Assembly: GCF_000744705.1 (NCBI RefSeq)
Contig: NZ_JQML01000001.1
Span: 6,954,017-7,018,016 of the forward strand
DNA: 64,000 nucleotides
DNA from: Streptacidiphilus albus JL83
GTDB taxonomy: Bacteria > Actinomycetota > Actinomycetes > Streptomycetales > Streptomycetaceae
Reading direction: 5' to 3'
Part shown: one piece after another, positions 47,256 through 56,591 of the stretch
Numbering within the stretch: position 1 is the first letter of the stretch
How the letters are laid out: the number at the start of each line of letters is the position of its first letter
Translations under genes and position numbers: made by a program
The notes under the pieces: generated by a model
Seen by the model: the letters and a program-made list of their open reading frames with translations, nothing else
Told to the model about the DNA's origin: nothing
The model's database searches: none

Positions 47256-48621
47256 ATGCCCGGAACCGCTGCTCGGATCATCGCCATGGACACGTTCGAT
47301 GTTCGTTTTCCGACGTCGCGTGAGTTGGACGGTTCGGATGCGATGAATCCTGATCCGGATTATTCGGCGGCGTATGTGGTGCTGCGGACGGACGCGGGGG
47401 ACGGGTTGGAGGGGTACGGGTTCGCGTTCACGATCGGGCGTGGGAACGATGTGCAGGTGGCGGCGGTGGAGGCGTTGCGATCGTTCGTGGTGGGGCGTTC
47501 GGTGGGGGAGTTGTGTGCGGATCCGGGGTCGTTGAGCCGTGACTTGGTGGGGGACAGTCAGTTGCGGTGGCTGGGGCCGGAGAAGGGGGTGATGCATATG
47601 GCGATCGGTGCGGTGGTGAATGCGGTGTGGGATCTGGCGTCGCGTCGGGCGGGGAAGCCGTTGTGGCGGTTTCTGGCGGATGCGGAGCCGGAGTGGTTGG
47701 TGTCGCAGGTGGATTTCCGTTATATCGGTGATGCGTTGAGTCCGGAGCAGGCGTTGGGGTTGTTGCGGGGGGTGCGGGCGGGTCGGGGGGTGCGTGAGGG
47801 GGTGTTGTTGGAGCGGGGGTATCCGGGGTACACGACGTCGCCGGGGTGGTTGGGGTACAGCGACGAGAAGTTGGCGCGGTTGGCGCGGGAGGCGGTGGCG
47901 GCGGGGTTCACGCAGATCAAGTTGAAGGTGGGGGCTGATCTGGCGGACGATGTGCGGCGGTTGGGGGTGGCGCGGGCGGCGGTGGGTCCGGGTGTGCGGG
48001 TGGCGGTGGATGCGAACCAGCGGTGGGGTGTGGCGGAGGCGGTGGGGTGGGTGGGGGCGTTGGCGCGGTTCGATCCGTACTGGGTGGAGGAGCCGACGAG
48101 TCCGGACGATGTGTTGGGGCATGCGGCGATTCGGGCGGCGGTGGCGCCGGTGCGGGTGGCGACGGGTGAGCATGTGCAGAATCGGATCGTGTTCAAGCAG
48201 TTGTTGCAGGCGGGGGCGGTGGATGTGCTGCAGTTGGATGCGGCGCGGGTGGGTGGGGTGAACGAGAATCTGGCGGTGCTGTTGCTGGCGGCGCGGTTCG
48301 GGGTGCCGGTGTGTCCGCATGCGGGGGTGTGGGGTTGTGCGAGTTGGTGCAGCATCTGGCGATGTTCGATTTCCTGGCGGTGTCGGGGACGACGGAGGAC
48401 CGGGTGGTGGAGTACGTGGACCATCTGCACGAGCACTTCACGGATCCGGTGGTGGTGGAGCGGGTCACTACCGGGCGCCGTCGGCGCCGGGGTTCTCGGC
48501 CCGGATGCGGCCGGAGTCCGTCGCCCGTTACACCTACCCCGACGGCGAGTTCTGGGCCGCCGACCTCGCAGCCGGAGCAGCCGCCCAGGTGCTCCCCCCG
48601 GTCCCGGAGCCGGCGGCCTGA
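47256..48621 (+). pseudogene. L-fuconate dehydratase gene with two frameshifts
   Basis: Frame one encodes an enolase-superfamily protein: [40 protein letters not shown] (Lys pair), [11 protein letters not shown] and [12 protein letters not shown] (metal ligands). This is the L-fuconate dehydratase pattern, acting in L-fucose breakdown. At about 48318, inside a G run after CPHAG, the frame shifts to [19 protein letters not shown]. At about 48465 it shifts again to [20 protein letters not shown], ending at 48621. Codons up to about 48470 favour G and TTG leucine, unlike the C-rich usage around. The active-site barrel end is out of frame, so the product is probably inactive. Confidence 0.8.
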
Positions 48622-48683
48622 CCGCCGGCTCCCCCTGATACGCAGTCACCCCGGCACGCCGGTAGGGAAACAGAGGAGCCGAT

Positions 48684-48995
48684 ATGAGAGTCGCCCTGCA
48701 CACCCGGGTCCGCGCCGACCGGATCGACGCCTACGAGGCCGCCCACCGCGAGGTCCCGGCCGAGCTGACCGCCGCGATCCGGGCGGCCGGCGCCACCGAG
48801 TGGACGATCTGGCGCAGCGGCACCGACCTCTTCCACCTGCTGGAGGTCGAGGACTACCCGGCGATGATCGCCGCCCTGGAGGAGCTCCCGGTCAACGCCG
48901 CCTGGCAGACCCGGATGGCCGACCTGCTGGAGGTCGTCCACGACTACTCCGCCGGCGGCGCGGACGCGACCCTGCCCGTCGTCTGGCAGCTCTGA
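48684..48995 (+). CDS. L-rhamnose/L-fucose mutarotase family protein
   Basis: The 103-aa protein matches the YiiL/FucU-neighbour mutarotase family (DUF718): [20 protein letters not shown] at the start, [20 protein letters not shown] and the end [17 protein letters not shown]. It interconverts sugar anomers and fits with the upstream fuconate dehydratase in L-fucose or L-rhamnose use. GAGGAG precedes the ATG. Codon usage here is normal for the window, unlike its neighbour. Confidence 0.85.
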   Translation: MRVALHTRVRADRIDAYEAAHREVPAELTAAIRAAGATEWTIWRSGTDLFHLLEVEDYPAMIAALEELPVNAAWQTRMADLLEVVHDYSAGGADATLPVVWQL

Positions 48996-49001
48996 CCGCA
49001 C

Positions 49002-49370
49002 CTAGCCGGGGAGGACCGAGCGCAGGGCCTCGGGGGTGCGGGCGACGACGGCGTGGCCGTCGTCGGCGGTGATGATGGGGCGCTGGATCAGGATCGGGTG
49101 CTCCGCCAGCGCGGCGATCCACTTCGTCCGCGCCGCCGGCTCCTGGGGCCAGCTCTGCCGGTCCTTCAGGCCGAGCTCCTTGGCGACCGGCTCGTCCAGC
49201 CGGGCGATGTCCCAGGGCTCCAGCGCCAGTCGTCCCAGCACCGCCTCCAACTCGGCAGGCGTGGGCGGGTCCTCCAGGTAGCGGCGCACGGTGTATTCGG
49301 CGCCGGACGCGTCGAGGGCTCCGACGGCGGTGCGGCACTTGCCGCAGCGCGGATTGATCCAGATCTCCAT
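49002..49370 (-). CDS. ArsC-family (arsenate reductase-like) protein
   Basis: The 122-aa thioredoxin-fold protein has the start [20 protein letters not shown] with Cys in the ArsC position, [20 protein letters not shown] and the end [20 protein letters not shown]. These match glutaredoxin-coupled arsenate reductases and Spx-like relatives. Real arsenate activity is not certain, as no other ars gene is nearby. It converges with the mutarotase gene. Confidence 0.85.
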   Translation of the reverse strand: MEIWINPRCGKCRTAVGALDASGAEYTVRRYLEDPPTPAELEAVLGRLALEPWDIARLDEPVAKELGLKDRQSWPQEPAARTKWIAALAEHPILIQRPIITADDGHAVVARTPEALRSVLPG

Positions 49371-49475
49371 CCGTCCAGCCTACGCAACCGGGCCGGTGCC
49401 GGGCCTGTGGCTCACCCGGCCTCCGGGCCCGGCGCGGGTGGCCTGAGGCCAGATCCGGCCGGTTCGGCCGTCCGG

Positions 49476-50342
49476 TCAGAGCTTGCGGCCCACGGCGGCG
49501 TAGATGCCGACGCCGTCGACCCGCAGGTCGCTCTCGTTGCGCCAGGCGTGGACCGGGACCAGCCCGGGCTCCAGCAGGTCGAACCCGGTGAGCAGTTCGC
49601 GGATGCGCGGACCGGAACGGAAGGTCAGGGCCGAGGCGGAGCGGCTCCGGTAGACCCGGCTCGCCTCGGCGTTGGCCTCCGCGACCAGCCTCGGGTCGCC
49701 GTCGGGCGCCGTGTCGGTCGTGGCGTGCGAGAGCACCAGGTGGCTGCCGGGCGGCAGGACGCCGGTCAGCTGCTTGAGGATCCCGTCCGGGTCCTCGTCC
49801 TCGGCGACGAAGTGCAGGACGGCGGCCAGGATCAGGCCGACCGGGCGGTTGAAGTCGAGCGTGGCGCGGACGTCGGGGTGGCCGAGGATCCCGGCCGGGT
49901 CGCGCAGGTCCGCCTGGATGACGCTGGTGGCGCCCTGGTCGCTGCCCGACATCAGGGCCCGGGCGTGGGCCAGCACGATCGGGTCGTTGTCGACGTAGAC
50001 GACCCGGGCGGCGGGATCGGCCCGCTGGGCGACCTGGTGGGTGTTGTCGGCGGTGGGAATGCCGGTGCCGATGTCCAGGAACTGGTCGACGCCCTGCTCG
50101 GCGAGCAGCCGCACGGCCCGTCCCAGGAAGGCCCGGTTGGCGCGGGCGAACTCACGCACCTCGGGCGCCAGGGCGATGATCTTCTCGGCCGCCTCGCGGT
50201 CGGCCGGGAAGTTGTCCTTCCCGTGCAAGTAGTAGTCGTACATCCTGGCCGGGTGCGCCACGCTGATGTCTATCTGCGTGGGCGGGTGGTCGCCTTCGGT
50301 GACCGATCCCAGTCTCCCCAGCGGGTATTCCTCGGCAGACAT
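49476..50342 (-). CDS. DUF574 S-adenosylmethionine-dependent methyltransferase
   Basis: The 288-aa protein has the actinomycete DUF574 start HPARMYDYYLHGKDNFPADR, the SAM-binding FLDIGTGIPTADNTHQVA, VVYVDNDPIVLAHARAL, and the end GVGIYAAVGRKL. Family members are very abundant in streptomycetes; substrate unknown. GGGGGAG precedes ATG 50342. Confidence 0.9.
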   Translation of the reverse strand: MSAEEYPLGRLGSVTEGDHPPTQIDISVAHPARMYDYYLHGKDNFPADREAAEKIIALAPEVREFARANRAFLGRAVRLLAEQGVDQFLDIGTGIPTADNTHQVAQRADPAARVVYVDNDPIVLAHARALMSGSDQGATSVIQADLRDPAGILGHPDVRATLDFNRPVGLILAAVLHFVAEDEDPDGILKQLTGVLPPGSHLVLSHATTDTAPDGDPRLVAEANAEASRVYRSRSASALTFRSGPRIRELLTGFDLLEPGLVPVHAWRNESDLRVDGVGIYAAVGRKL

Positions 50343-50530
50343 CGTCAACTCCCCCTAGCTGCACAGATGTTCGCTAGCGTCCCAGGTTCAGGGTAGGCGG
50401 CGGCGCCGCAGGCTGTGGAGAAACAGGCCAATTGACGCGGACCTGGCACATCGGAAGGGAGTCCGTGCTAGGGAGCGTGGCGTCACGCCGGCAGTGGAAG
50501 CGGCTGGTGGACGGCCCGGCAGCGACGGGG

Positions 50531-50938
50531 TCAGCGGGGGCGGCTGCTGTGGTGGGTGTCGCCGGTGTGTTCGCCGTCCTCGTCGGTGAAGGACACCTGG
50601 AGCGTCAGCCGCACCTCCCACTCGCCCTCGACCGGGCCGGGGACGCGGGCCCAGGAGGTGGCGTGGATCTCGGCCCCCGGCGCGTTCTCCCACCACCGGG
50701 CAGCCTCCCGGAACGCCTCGGCGGGATTGTCGGCGGTGATCACCGCCACCGTGTAGGCGTCGAGTTTCACGTCCGCGCGCGGCCGTCTTCGCGGCGGCAT
50801 CGAGCGGGCCGCCGCAGCGGCCTGGGCCAGATCCCGCTGCAGCGCCTCGACCAGCCGAGGCGGCGCGAAGAGCACGGCCTCGGTCGGGACGGGCGACAGG
50901 CCCCCGTCGGTCGTAGGAGCTGGAAGGTTGTTGCTCAT
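50531..50938 (-). CDS. Hypothetical protein
   Basis: The 135-aa protein has a Pro/Arg-rich middle (ARSMPPRRRPRADVK) flanked by an N-terminal helix VEALQRDLAQAAAAA and a C-terminal beta-like region AVITADNPAEAFREAARWWE. I do not recognise it. No signal peptide. GAGG lies before the ATG. It is divergent from the Nudix gene. Confidence 0.5.
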   Translation of the reverse strand: MSNNLPAPTTDGGLSPVPTEAVLFAPPRLVEALQRDLAQAAAAARSMPPRRRPRADVKLDAYTVAVITADNPAEAFREAARWWENAPGAEIHATSWARVPGPVEGEWEVRLTLQVSFTDEDGEHTGDTHHSSRPR

Positions 50939-51159
50939 CGCGCGGACCTCGGCTCGCTGTCGTTCATTGCCGTCGGAGACCGGTTCGGGTGCGGTCTACC
51001 GGTCAGTGTGCCCGGACCGGAACCGTTCCAGCAGTGATTCGCCCGTCCCGGCATGTGCCGATTTTCCGGAGCGGCTGCCGGCGCTGTCTGGGATCATGGC
51101 GAAGGGCTCCGCGCCGCTTCGAATGGTGCGGACACCGGGAAGAGGGACGGCCGCTCGCC

Positions 51160-52202
51160 ATGGACGAGGAGACAGCGCAGACCGGGGCCGACGCCAGGGC
51201 CTACTACGCGCAGGTTCCCGCGCCGATGGTCTGCGGCACGGCGCTGGTCACCGACGCGGAGGGCAGGATCCTGGTGGTCGAGCCCAGCTACAAGCCGGGG
51301 CTGGACCTCCCCGGCGGCCTGGTGCTCGACCAGGAGAGTCCACGGCAGGGACTGGCCCGGGAACTGGTCGAGGAGCTGGGCCTGAACCTGGAGGTCGGCC
51401 GACTGCTGGCGGTCGACACCACCCCGGCCGCCGTCCACGGCCGGGCGCTGGTCGCGCACGTCCACGCCGTCGGGCCGCTCACGGCGGCCCAGGTCGCGGA
51501 CATCCGGTTCGCCGACGGGGAACTGAGCTCGGCGTCCTTCCTGCCGCCGGCGGAGGCGGTCCGTCGGCTCCCGGAGCGCCTGGGCCGCCGGGTGCGCGGG
51601 GCGCTGGAGGCGATGGCGGCCGGGTCGATCGCGTACCTGGACGACGGCCGCCCGCAGCCCGGTTCACCGGCCGGCCTCCCGGCCGAGGAGCGGATCCGGC
51701 TGGAGGAGTCGGGCACGATCGGGCGGGGCGCCCATCTGGCGATGCGTCCCAAGGCGCTGACCAGTGCCAACGTCCTGCTCCACGACGGGCGGGGACGCGC
51801 GTTGATCGTCCGTCCGACCTACCGTCAGGACGGCCGCTGGCTGCTGCCCGGCGGTGGGATCGACAGCGACACCGGGGAGACCCCGCGTGCGGCCGCGCAG
51901 CGCGAACTCCGCGAGGAGCTGGGCTTCGAACGGCCGTTGGGCAGCTTGCTCGCCACCGACTGGAGCCCCCGGCCGACCGCCCGGCGATGGTCGCCTTCGT
52001 CTACGACGGCGGCCCGGTCACCGCGGCCGAGCTGGACGCCGTCCGGCTGCCGCCGGGCGAGCTGGACGCGTGGCGGATGGTCACCGTCGAGGAGTCCCGC
52101 GGCCTGCTGCTGGATCCGCTGGTCGACCGGCTCGCAGCCTGCCTGGACGCGGTGGCCGCGGGTGCGCGCGGACTGGAGCTGGTACGGGGACTGCCGGTCT
52201 GA
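51160..52202 (+). pseudogene. Double-Nudix hydrolase gene with a frameshift in the second domain
   Basis: The first Nudix domain (about 22-165) has a full Nudix box: GGLVLDQESPRQGLARELVE followed by ELGL. The second has GGGIDSDTGETPRAAAQREL followed by REELGF. After LLATDWSP, near 51965-51985, the frame shifts by one base, and the remaining domain end (MVAFVYDGGPVTAAELDAVR, ending LELVRGLPV) is in another frame up to the stop at 52202. A 1-base loss in the GCCCCCGG run explains it. Without correction the second domain loses its last third; the first domain could still fold. Confidence 0.75.
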
Positions 52203-52256
52203 CGGTGCGGCTCACCGGCCGGTCACGGTGAGCGCAGTCCGGTGGGGTGGGACGAC

Positions 52257-52294
52257 GGAGGCCGTCCCCGCCGCTGAGGGCGGGGACGGCCTCC
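52257..52294. terminator. Strong bidirectional terminator (16-bp perfect stem)
   Basis: GGAGGCCGTCCCCGCC (52257-52272) pairs with GGCGGGGACGGCCTCC (52279-52294) around a 6-base loop, between two convergent genes. Confidence 0.85.
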
Positions 52295-52341
52295 GATCTG
52301 CTGCTACCTCGTCAGCCGGCCTCCAGCGGCCGCCGGGCGTA

Positions 52342-54300
52342 TCAGCCGCGAACCTGGTCGATCGCGGCGCCCAGGGCCTCCTTGATGCGCGGGCCGAGCC
52401 GGCTGAAGCCGAACTCCTTCATCGCCGCGCGGAGCAGTTCCTCGGCGGAGCGCTCGGTGCCGTCGCCGTCGAGCCAGCGCACGACCGCGACCAGCTCCTC
52501 GGCGGAGTAGGCGCTGACGGGGCGTCCGGGCGTGAAGTCCGGCTTGCCGGGGACCTCGGTGGCGGCGGTCTCGGCCGGCGCGGGGGCGGCGACCTCGACG
52601 GGAGCGGTGGCCTCGGCGGGGGCGGCGGCGACGGCCTCGGCGACCGGCTCGGCGACGGCTTCGGGCTCGGGCTCGGTGACGGGCTTCTCCTCCGTCACGG
52701 CCTCGGCTGCGGGCTCAATCTCCGCCACAGGCTCGGCGGCAGGCTCGACCTCGGGCTCGGCAGCCGACTCCGGCTCGACCTCGGGCTCGACTGCGGCCTC
52801 GACGACCTCGGCCTCGACGACCTCGACCTCGGCGACCACGACCTCGACCTCAGGCTCGGCGGCGGCCGTGGCCTCCTCGTCGACGGCGATCTCGCCGATG
52901 GCGATCTCGGCGACCGGCTCGGACTCGGCGGCCTCTTCGTCGGCGGCCTCGACCTCGACCTCTGCCTCGACCTCGACCTCTGCCTCGACCTCGACCTCTG
53001 CCTCGACCTCGACCTCTGCTTCGACCTCTGCCTCTGCTTCGACCAGCGCCTCGGCCTCGACGGCTTCCGCCTCAGCCTCGACCTCGGCCTCGACGGCTTC
53101 CGCCTCTGCCTCGGCTTCCACCTCGGCCTCGACCTCGATGGCCTCGGCCTCGACCGTCGCTGCCACGGGCGCCGCAGGCGGCGTGCTGCTGCCGCCGTCC
53201 CTCGGGGCCGGGACGAACTCGGTCCGCTCCTCCGGCTCGGCGGGCTTCTCGGGCTGGGCCTGGACCTCGGCGTCAGCTTCGGTGTCCACCTCGGCCGTGG
53301 CCTCTGCCTCGGGCTCGGCCTCCGGCTGCGTCGCCGGCTCGGCCCGGAAGAGCGCGTCGACGGCGGTGTTCACCGCGTCGCTGTCGGCCTGGCCGACCGT
53401 CAACTCCTTGAGCAGACTGCCGTATCCGCGTGCCTCGATGCTGTCGCGCAGCGCCCGCAGCGTGGGCAGGCGGAAGAGCGTGCCCTCGTCGGCGGTGAGG
53501 CGGTCCACCAGCTCGGCCAGCTGCTCGAAGGTCAGCGTGGTCGCATCGCAGCCCGGAAGGGCCACGCTCAGCTCGCGCAGGCCGGTGCCGATGGCGACGA
53601 CCGCCTGCGCCGTGCCGTCGAGCAGCTCGGCGTCGGCGGCGACCGCCGGCAGGGCCGGCAGGGCGTTGGCGGGGGAGAGCGCGGCCCACTCGGTGCGCTC
53701 CAGCGAGGCCGACCTGAGCGCGGCGTGCAGCTCGCCCCGGCCGATCCGGGGTGTGACGGCGAGTCGCCGGGCCGCCCGGGTCAGGGTGAAACGACGTCCC
53801 CAGGACAGCTTCACCCCCTGCTCCTTGCGCCACGAGGCGTCAGCGGTGGCGGCGGCGAGGGCGTCCAGGTCGGCGGAGGCGTAGACCTCGGGGACCAGCG
53901 TGGACAGCGTCGCCTTGACCCGGAGCAGCAGCGCGACCGACTCGGCGACGGCGACCACGGTGGTCGGCTTGCCGAGCGTGGTCGCGGCGAGCAGCCGGTC
54001 CGCGTCGGCGCTGGTGGCGGGGAGGTCGCGGCTGCGCAGCTCGGCGAGGACGGTCGAGGCGGCGCGGGCCTCCTCGGGTCCGGCGATGGTGTCGGCGGCG
54101 GCGTACCAGGCGTGGGTGTCGGCAGTCAGGCTGAAGCCGCCGGCCGAGGCGTAGGCGAGCAGGTCCTCGCGGAGGCCGGCGCCGGCCGCGTCGGTCGGGT
54201 CGGCGGGCGAGGCCGGTGCCGGGACCGTGGTCTGGGCCGGGTCGGTGGTCGTGCTCGTCGGGGAGGTGTCATCGGTGCTGGAGGGGTGGATCGTGGTCAT
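52342..54300 (-). CDS. Large acidic Glu/Val/Ala-repeat protein, unknown function
   Basis: The 652-aa protein has three parts. Residues about 45-330 are helical, with segments such as LADRL/LPTLRAL that resemble the inter-motif regions of DUF4011-type helicases. Residues about 335-590 are very acidic, with repeated VEAE/VEVEAE units and much Ala/Pro. The last 60 residues (YSAEELVAVVRWLDGDGTER, ELLRAAMKEFGFSRLGPRIK) resemble the C-terminal helix bundle of the same helicases, without any ATPase motif. No signal or membrane helix. It may be a nucleic-acid-associated or structural protein; the function is unknown. It starts at ATG 54300. Confidence 0.65.
   Translation of the reverse strand: MTTIHPSSTDDTSPTSTTTDPAQTTVPAPASPADPTDAAGAGLREDLLAYASAGGFSLTADTHAWYAAADTIAGPEEARAASTVLAELRSRDLPATSADADRLLAATTLGKPTTVVAVAESVALLLRVKATLSTLVPEVYASADLDALAAATADASWRKEQGVKLSWGRRFTLTRAARRLAVTPRIGRGELHAALRSASLERTEWAALSPANALPALPAVAADAELLDGTAQAVVAIGTGLRELSVALPGCDATTLTFEQLAELVDRLTADEGTLFRLPTLRALRDSIEARGYGSLLKELTVGQADSDAVNTAVDALFRAEPATQPEAEPEAEATAEVDTEADAEVQAQPEKPAEPEERTEFVPAPRDGGSSTPPAAPVAATVEAEAIEVEAEVEAEAEAEAVEAEVEAEAEAVEAEALVEAEAEVEAEVEVEAEVEVEAEVEVEAEVEVEAADEEAAESEPVAEIAIGEIAVDEEATAAAEPEVEVVVAEVEVVEAEVVEAAVEPEVEPESAAEPEVEPAAEPVAEIEPAAEAVTEEKPVTEPEPEAVAEPVAEAVAAAPAEATAPVEVAAPAPAETAATEVPGKPDFTPGRPVSAYSAEELVAVVRWLDGDGTERSAEELLRAAMKEFGFSRLGPRIKEALGAAIDQVRG
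52955..53110 (-). repeat. In-frame 18-bp repeats encoding (VEVEAE)n
   Basis: Four or more near-exact copies of GACCTCGACCTCTGCCTC (plus-strand view) followed by more diverged copies encode the acidic stretch of the 652-aa protein. Confidence 0.7.
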
Positions 54301-54817
54301 ATGAAGTCCGATTCGTGGCAGGAAGGACTGCAGCGTCGGGGCTGGAGGCAGCGCGGCAAGGGACCTGCTGTCGGACGGGTCCGTCCTGACGGACTGCCCG
54401 GCACAGGATGAACGCCCACGATACGGGTGTGCGATGACGCCATGCACGTACCCTGCTCGTCCGTACCGCCCGCGCCCAAGCCCGTCCGCACCTGTCCCGC
54501 CGCTACCCGGCCCGCCCCGCCCGGCTCCGTCACGTGCCGACAGCACGGCACCACTGACGGATACAAACGTTCCCTTGCCCCGCGTGGATGAGGATAGCGG
54601 CACGTGGGGACCTCCCTCGCCCGGGCCGCTGTCCGCCCGGTCCGCCGGCGCGACCCGACCCGGCCCGGCCCGGACGTCGGCGGTCCCGGCCGGTCGCGCC
54701 CGACCCGTGAGCGGCCGTACGGGTGGATCTGCCGATCCTCACCCGTCCGGCGGGGGTACCATGCCGCCGATCGGCCCAGCTCGGCCCAGCTCGGCTCGGC
54801 CGGGGCCGCAGCCCGGC
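54301..54817. other. Intergenic region upstream of the Glu-rich protein
   Basis: This 517-base stretch lies between the start of the 652-aa protein gene and the end of the ABC permease gene. It includes a GGCCCAGCTC-type repeat near 54775-54800. Plus-strand open frames here are Arg/Pro-rich and look like shadows. I see no gene. Confidence 0.4.
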
Positions 54818-55711
54818 TCAGCCGTTGACGCCCTTGTAGCGGCGCAGCGAGGCGTTCCAGAGCAGCCGCGCGGCGACGAACGCCGCCAGGCCGACGGCCG
54901 GAGCGGCGGCGGCGAGCGCGACCGGCACCCCGAGCGAGGAGGAGTGGCCGGTCAGCACGCCGATCGGCAGGTACGCGATGAAGGCGAGCGGTAGCACGAA
55001 GGTCAGCGCACCGCTCGCCAGCCTCGGCATGATGCTGAGCGGGTAGCTGCCGAAGGTCGAGGTGAGCTCGTCGACCCAGGAGTCCCAGTAGGTGGTCGAC
55101 GGGTAGTGCAGTCCGGCGGCCGAGATGGCGGTGAAGATCGCGCAGGTGACCAGGGTGGCCCCGATCACGGTGGCGACCAGGTACGCGGACCGCCCCGGGG
55201 TCCAGTCCAGGGTGGAGCGCTCCAGCGCGCCGACGAACAGGGCGATGCCGACGGTGACGTCGCCCAGCGCGTTCACCGGGAACCGGGAGAGCAGCACCTG
55301 CCGGTAGACCGGCATCGGGCGCAACAGGAAGCCGTCGATCCGTCCGGCCTGGGCCAGGTTGACGACCTGTCCGACATTGCCGCAGATCAGCACGGAGAGC
55401 CCGTTGCTGAGCATCCGGACGGCGACGCCGAGCAGGATGTCCGGGCTGCTCCAGCCGCCCATCCCGGAGAACCGCGACAGCAGCACGGTGGCGAAGACGA
55501 TGACGGACATCTGCCAGACGATGCCGACGCAGACCTGGAGCAGGAACTCGCCCCGGTACTCCAGCTGCGCCCGGAAGTTGAGCGCGGTGATCCGGAGCCC
55601 GACCCGCCAGGCGTCGGTGTACCGGCGCAGGGCGGTCCGGGGCGGAGCCGTCGGCCGCGCGGGGCCGGGCAGTGGCGGGCGGGTGTCGGTCGGCAGCGGG
55701 GAGTCGGTCAC
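54818..55711 (-). CDS. ABC-2 type transporter permease (second subunit)
   Basis: The 297-aa protein has six hydrophobic segments and the family blocks LNFRAQLEYRGEFLLQVCVG, GRIDGFLLRPMPVYRQVLLS and SIMPRLASGALTFVLPLAFI, matching the COG3694/COG4587 permeases. These pair with a COG4586 ATPase to export unknown, possibly lipid or drug, substrates. It follows the other permease by 3 bases. The first 25 residues are Pro-rich. Confidence 0.85.
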   Translation of the reverse strand: MTDSPLPTDTRPPLPGPARPTAPPRTALRRYTDAWRVGLRITALNFRAQLEYRGEFLLQVCVGIVWQMSVIVFATVLLSRFSGMGGWSSPDILLGVAVRMLSNGLSVLICGNVGQVVNLAQAGRIDGFLLRPMPVYRQVLLSRFPVNALGDVTVGIALFVGALERSTLDWTPGRSAYLVATVIGATLVTCAIFTAISAAGLHYPSTTYWDSWVDELTSTFGSYPLSIMPRLASGALTFVLPLAFIAYLPIGVLTGHSSSLGVPVALAAAAPAVGLAAFVAARLLWNASLRRYKGVNG

Positions 55712-55714
55712 GGG

Positions 55715-56587
55715 TCAGCCTCCCTGGGCCGAGACACGTTGCGCGGCGCGGTGCCACAGCAGTCGGGTGAGGAAGGCGAGACCGACGATCCAGCATGCCT
55801 GGAGCGCCAGCTGGGCGGGCGCGCCGGAGGCCGGGATGCGTCCGATGTAGAGGGACAGCGGGGTGTTGAGGGTGGACTGGAACGGCATGAACGAGCTGAG
55901 GGTGACGAACCAGCCGGGGAAGTACCAGAGCGGGGCGTAGGCGCCGGAGAGCAGGTTCTGGGCGAACCGGATGATCTGCAGGGTGCTGCTGTTCTGCATG
56001 GTCCAGAAGCAGAGCAGGTCGGTGAGCAGCGTGAGCTGGTAGAGCACGACCTGTCCCAGCAGCAGCGAGACCGTGGCCGCGAGCAGTGCCGTCCCCGACA
56101 CCGGCGCCATCAGCACGCCGGTGGCCAGGCAGACCAGCCCGCCGGCCAGCACCCAGACGCAGCCGTAGAGCTGGTCGCCGAGGGCGCGCAGGGCGTAGTA
56201 GCGGCGCGGCGGGAGCGGCCGGAGGAACCAGAACACGATGGTGCCGTAGTAGAGGTGCTGGAAGACGGTGTCCCGTCCGGCGTAGCGGTCCAGCCCCCGG
56301 ATCCGGGTGGCGAGCACGGCCAGGACGGCGTAGCTGACGGCCTGGTCCCGGTCGAGCCCGGCGGTGCTGCCGGGGTCGTGCGCATACAGGCCCCGCCACA
56401 GGCAGGTGACCAGGAAGACCTGCACCAGCAGCCGGAACGCCGTTGCGGTCATCCGGGGCGGGGAGAGGACCTCGCCGAGGGCGGTGATCCGCGCGGTGTG
56501 CCAGGAGCGGCCGACCGAGGCCAGCGCGCTGCGGGCGAGTGCGCCCCGGGCCGGGGCGGTGGCGGGTGGGAGTGCGTCGGCGGCCAT
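55715..56587 (-). CDS. ABC-2 type transporter permease (first subunit)
   Basis: The 290-aa protein has about six membrane helices; diagnostic stretches are RYAGRDTVFQHLYYGTIVFW, FLRPLPPRRYYALRALGDQL and LWYFPGWFVTLSSFMPFQST, as in the COG4587/COG3694 family. It lies between the ATPase (4 bases away) and the second permease, giving a complete three-gene exporter. Confidence 0.85.
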   Translation of the reverse strand: MAADALPPATAPARGALARSALASVGRSWHTARITALGEVLSPPRMTATAFRLLVQVFLVTCLWRGLYAHDPGSTAGLDRDQAVSYAVLAVLATRIRGLDRYAGRDTVFQHLYYGTIVFWFLRPLPPRRYYALRALGDQLYGCVWVLAGGLVCLATGVLMAPVSGTALLAATVSLLLGQVVLYQLTLLTDLLCFWTMQNSSTLQIIRFAQNLLSGAYAPLWYFPGWFVTLSSFMPFQSTLNTPLSLYIGRIPASGAPAQLALQACWIVGLAFLTRLLWHRAAQRVSAQGG

Positions 56588-56591
56588 CCGT

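Noticed and set aside
47154-48703. Two long minus-strand frames (388 and 327 codons) rich in His/Arg/Pro opposite the fuconate dehydratase
   Set aside because: They arise from the G-ending codon bias of the plus-strand gene and have no domain or ribosome site.
50989-54411. 1140-codon plus-strand open frame running from the Nudix gene across the acidic protein gene
   Set aside because: It only continues because of the Nudix frameshift and low stop frequency; the second part is antisense of the Glu/Val/Ala repeats.
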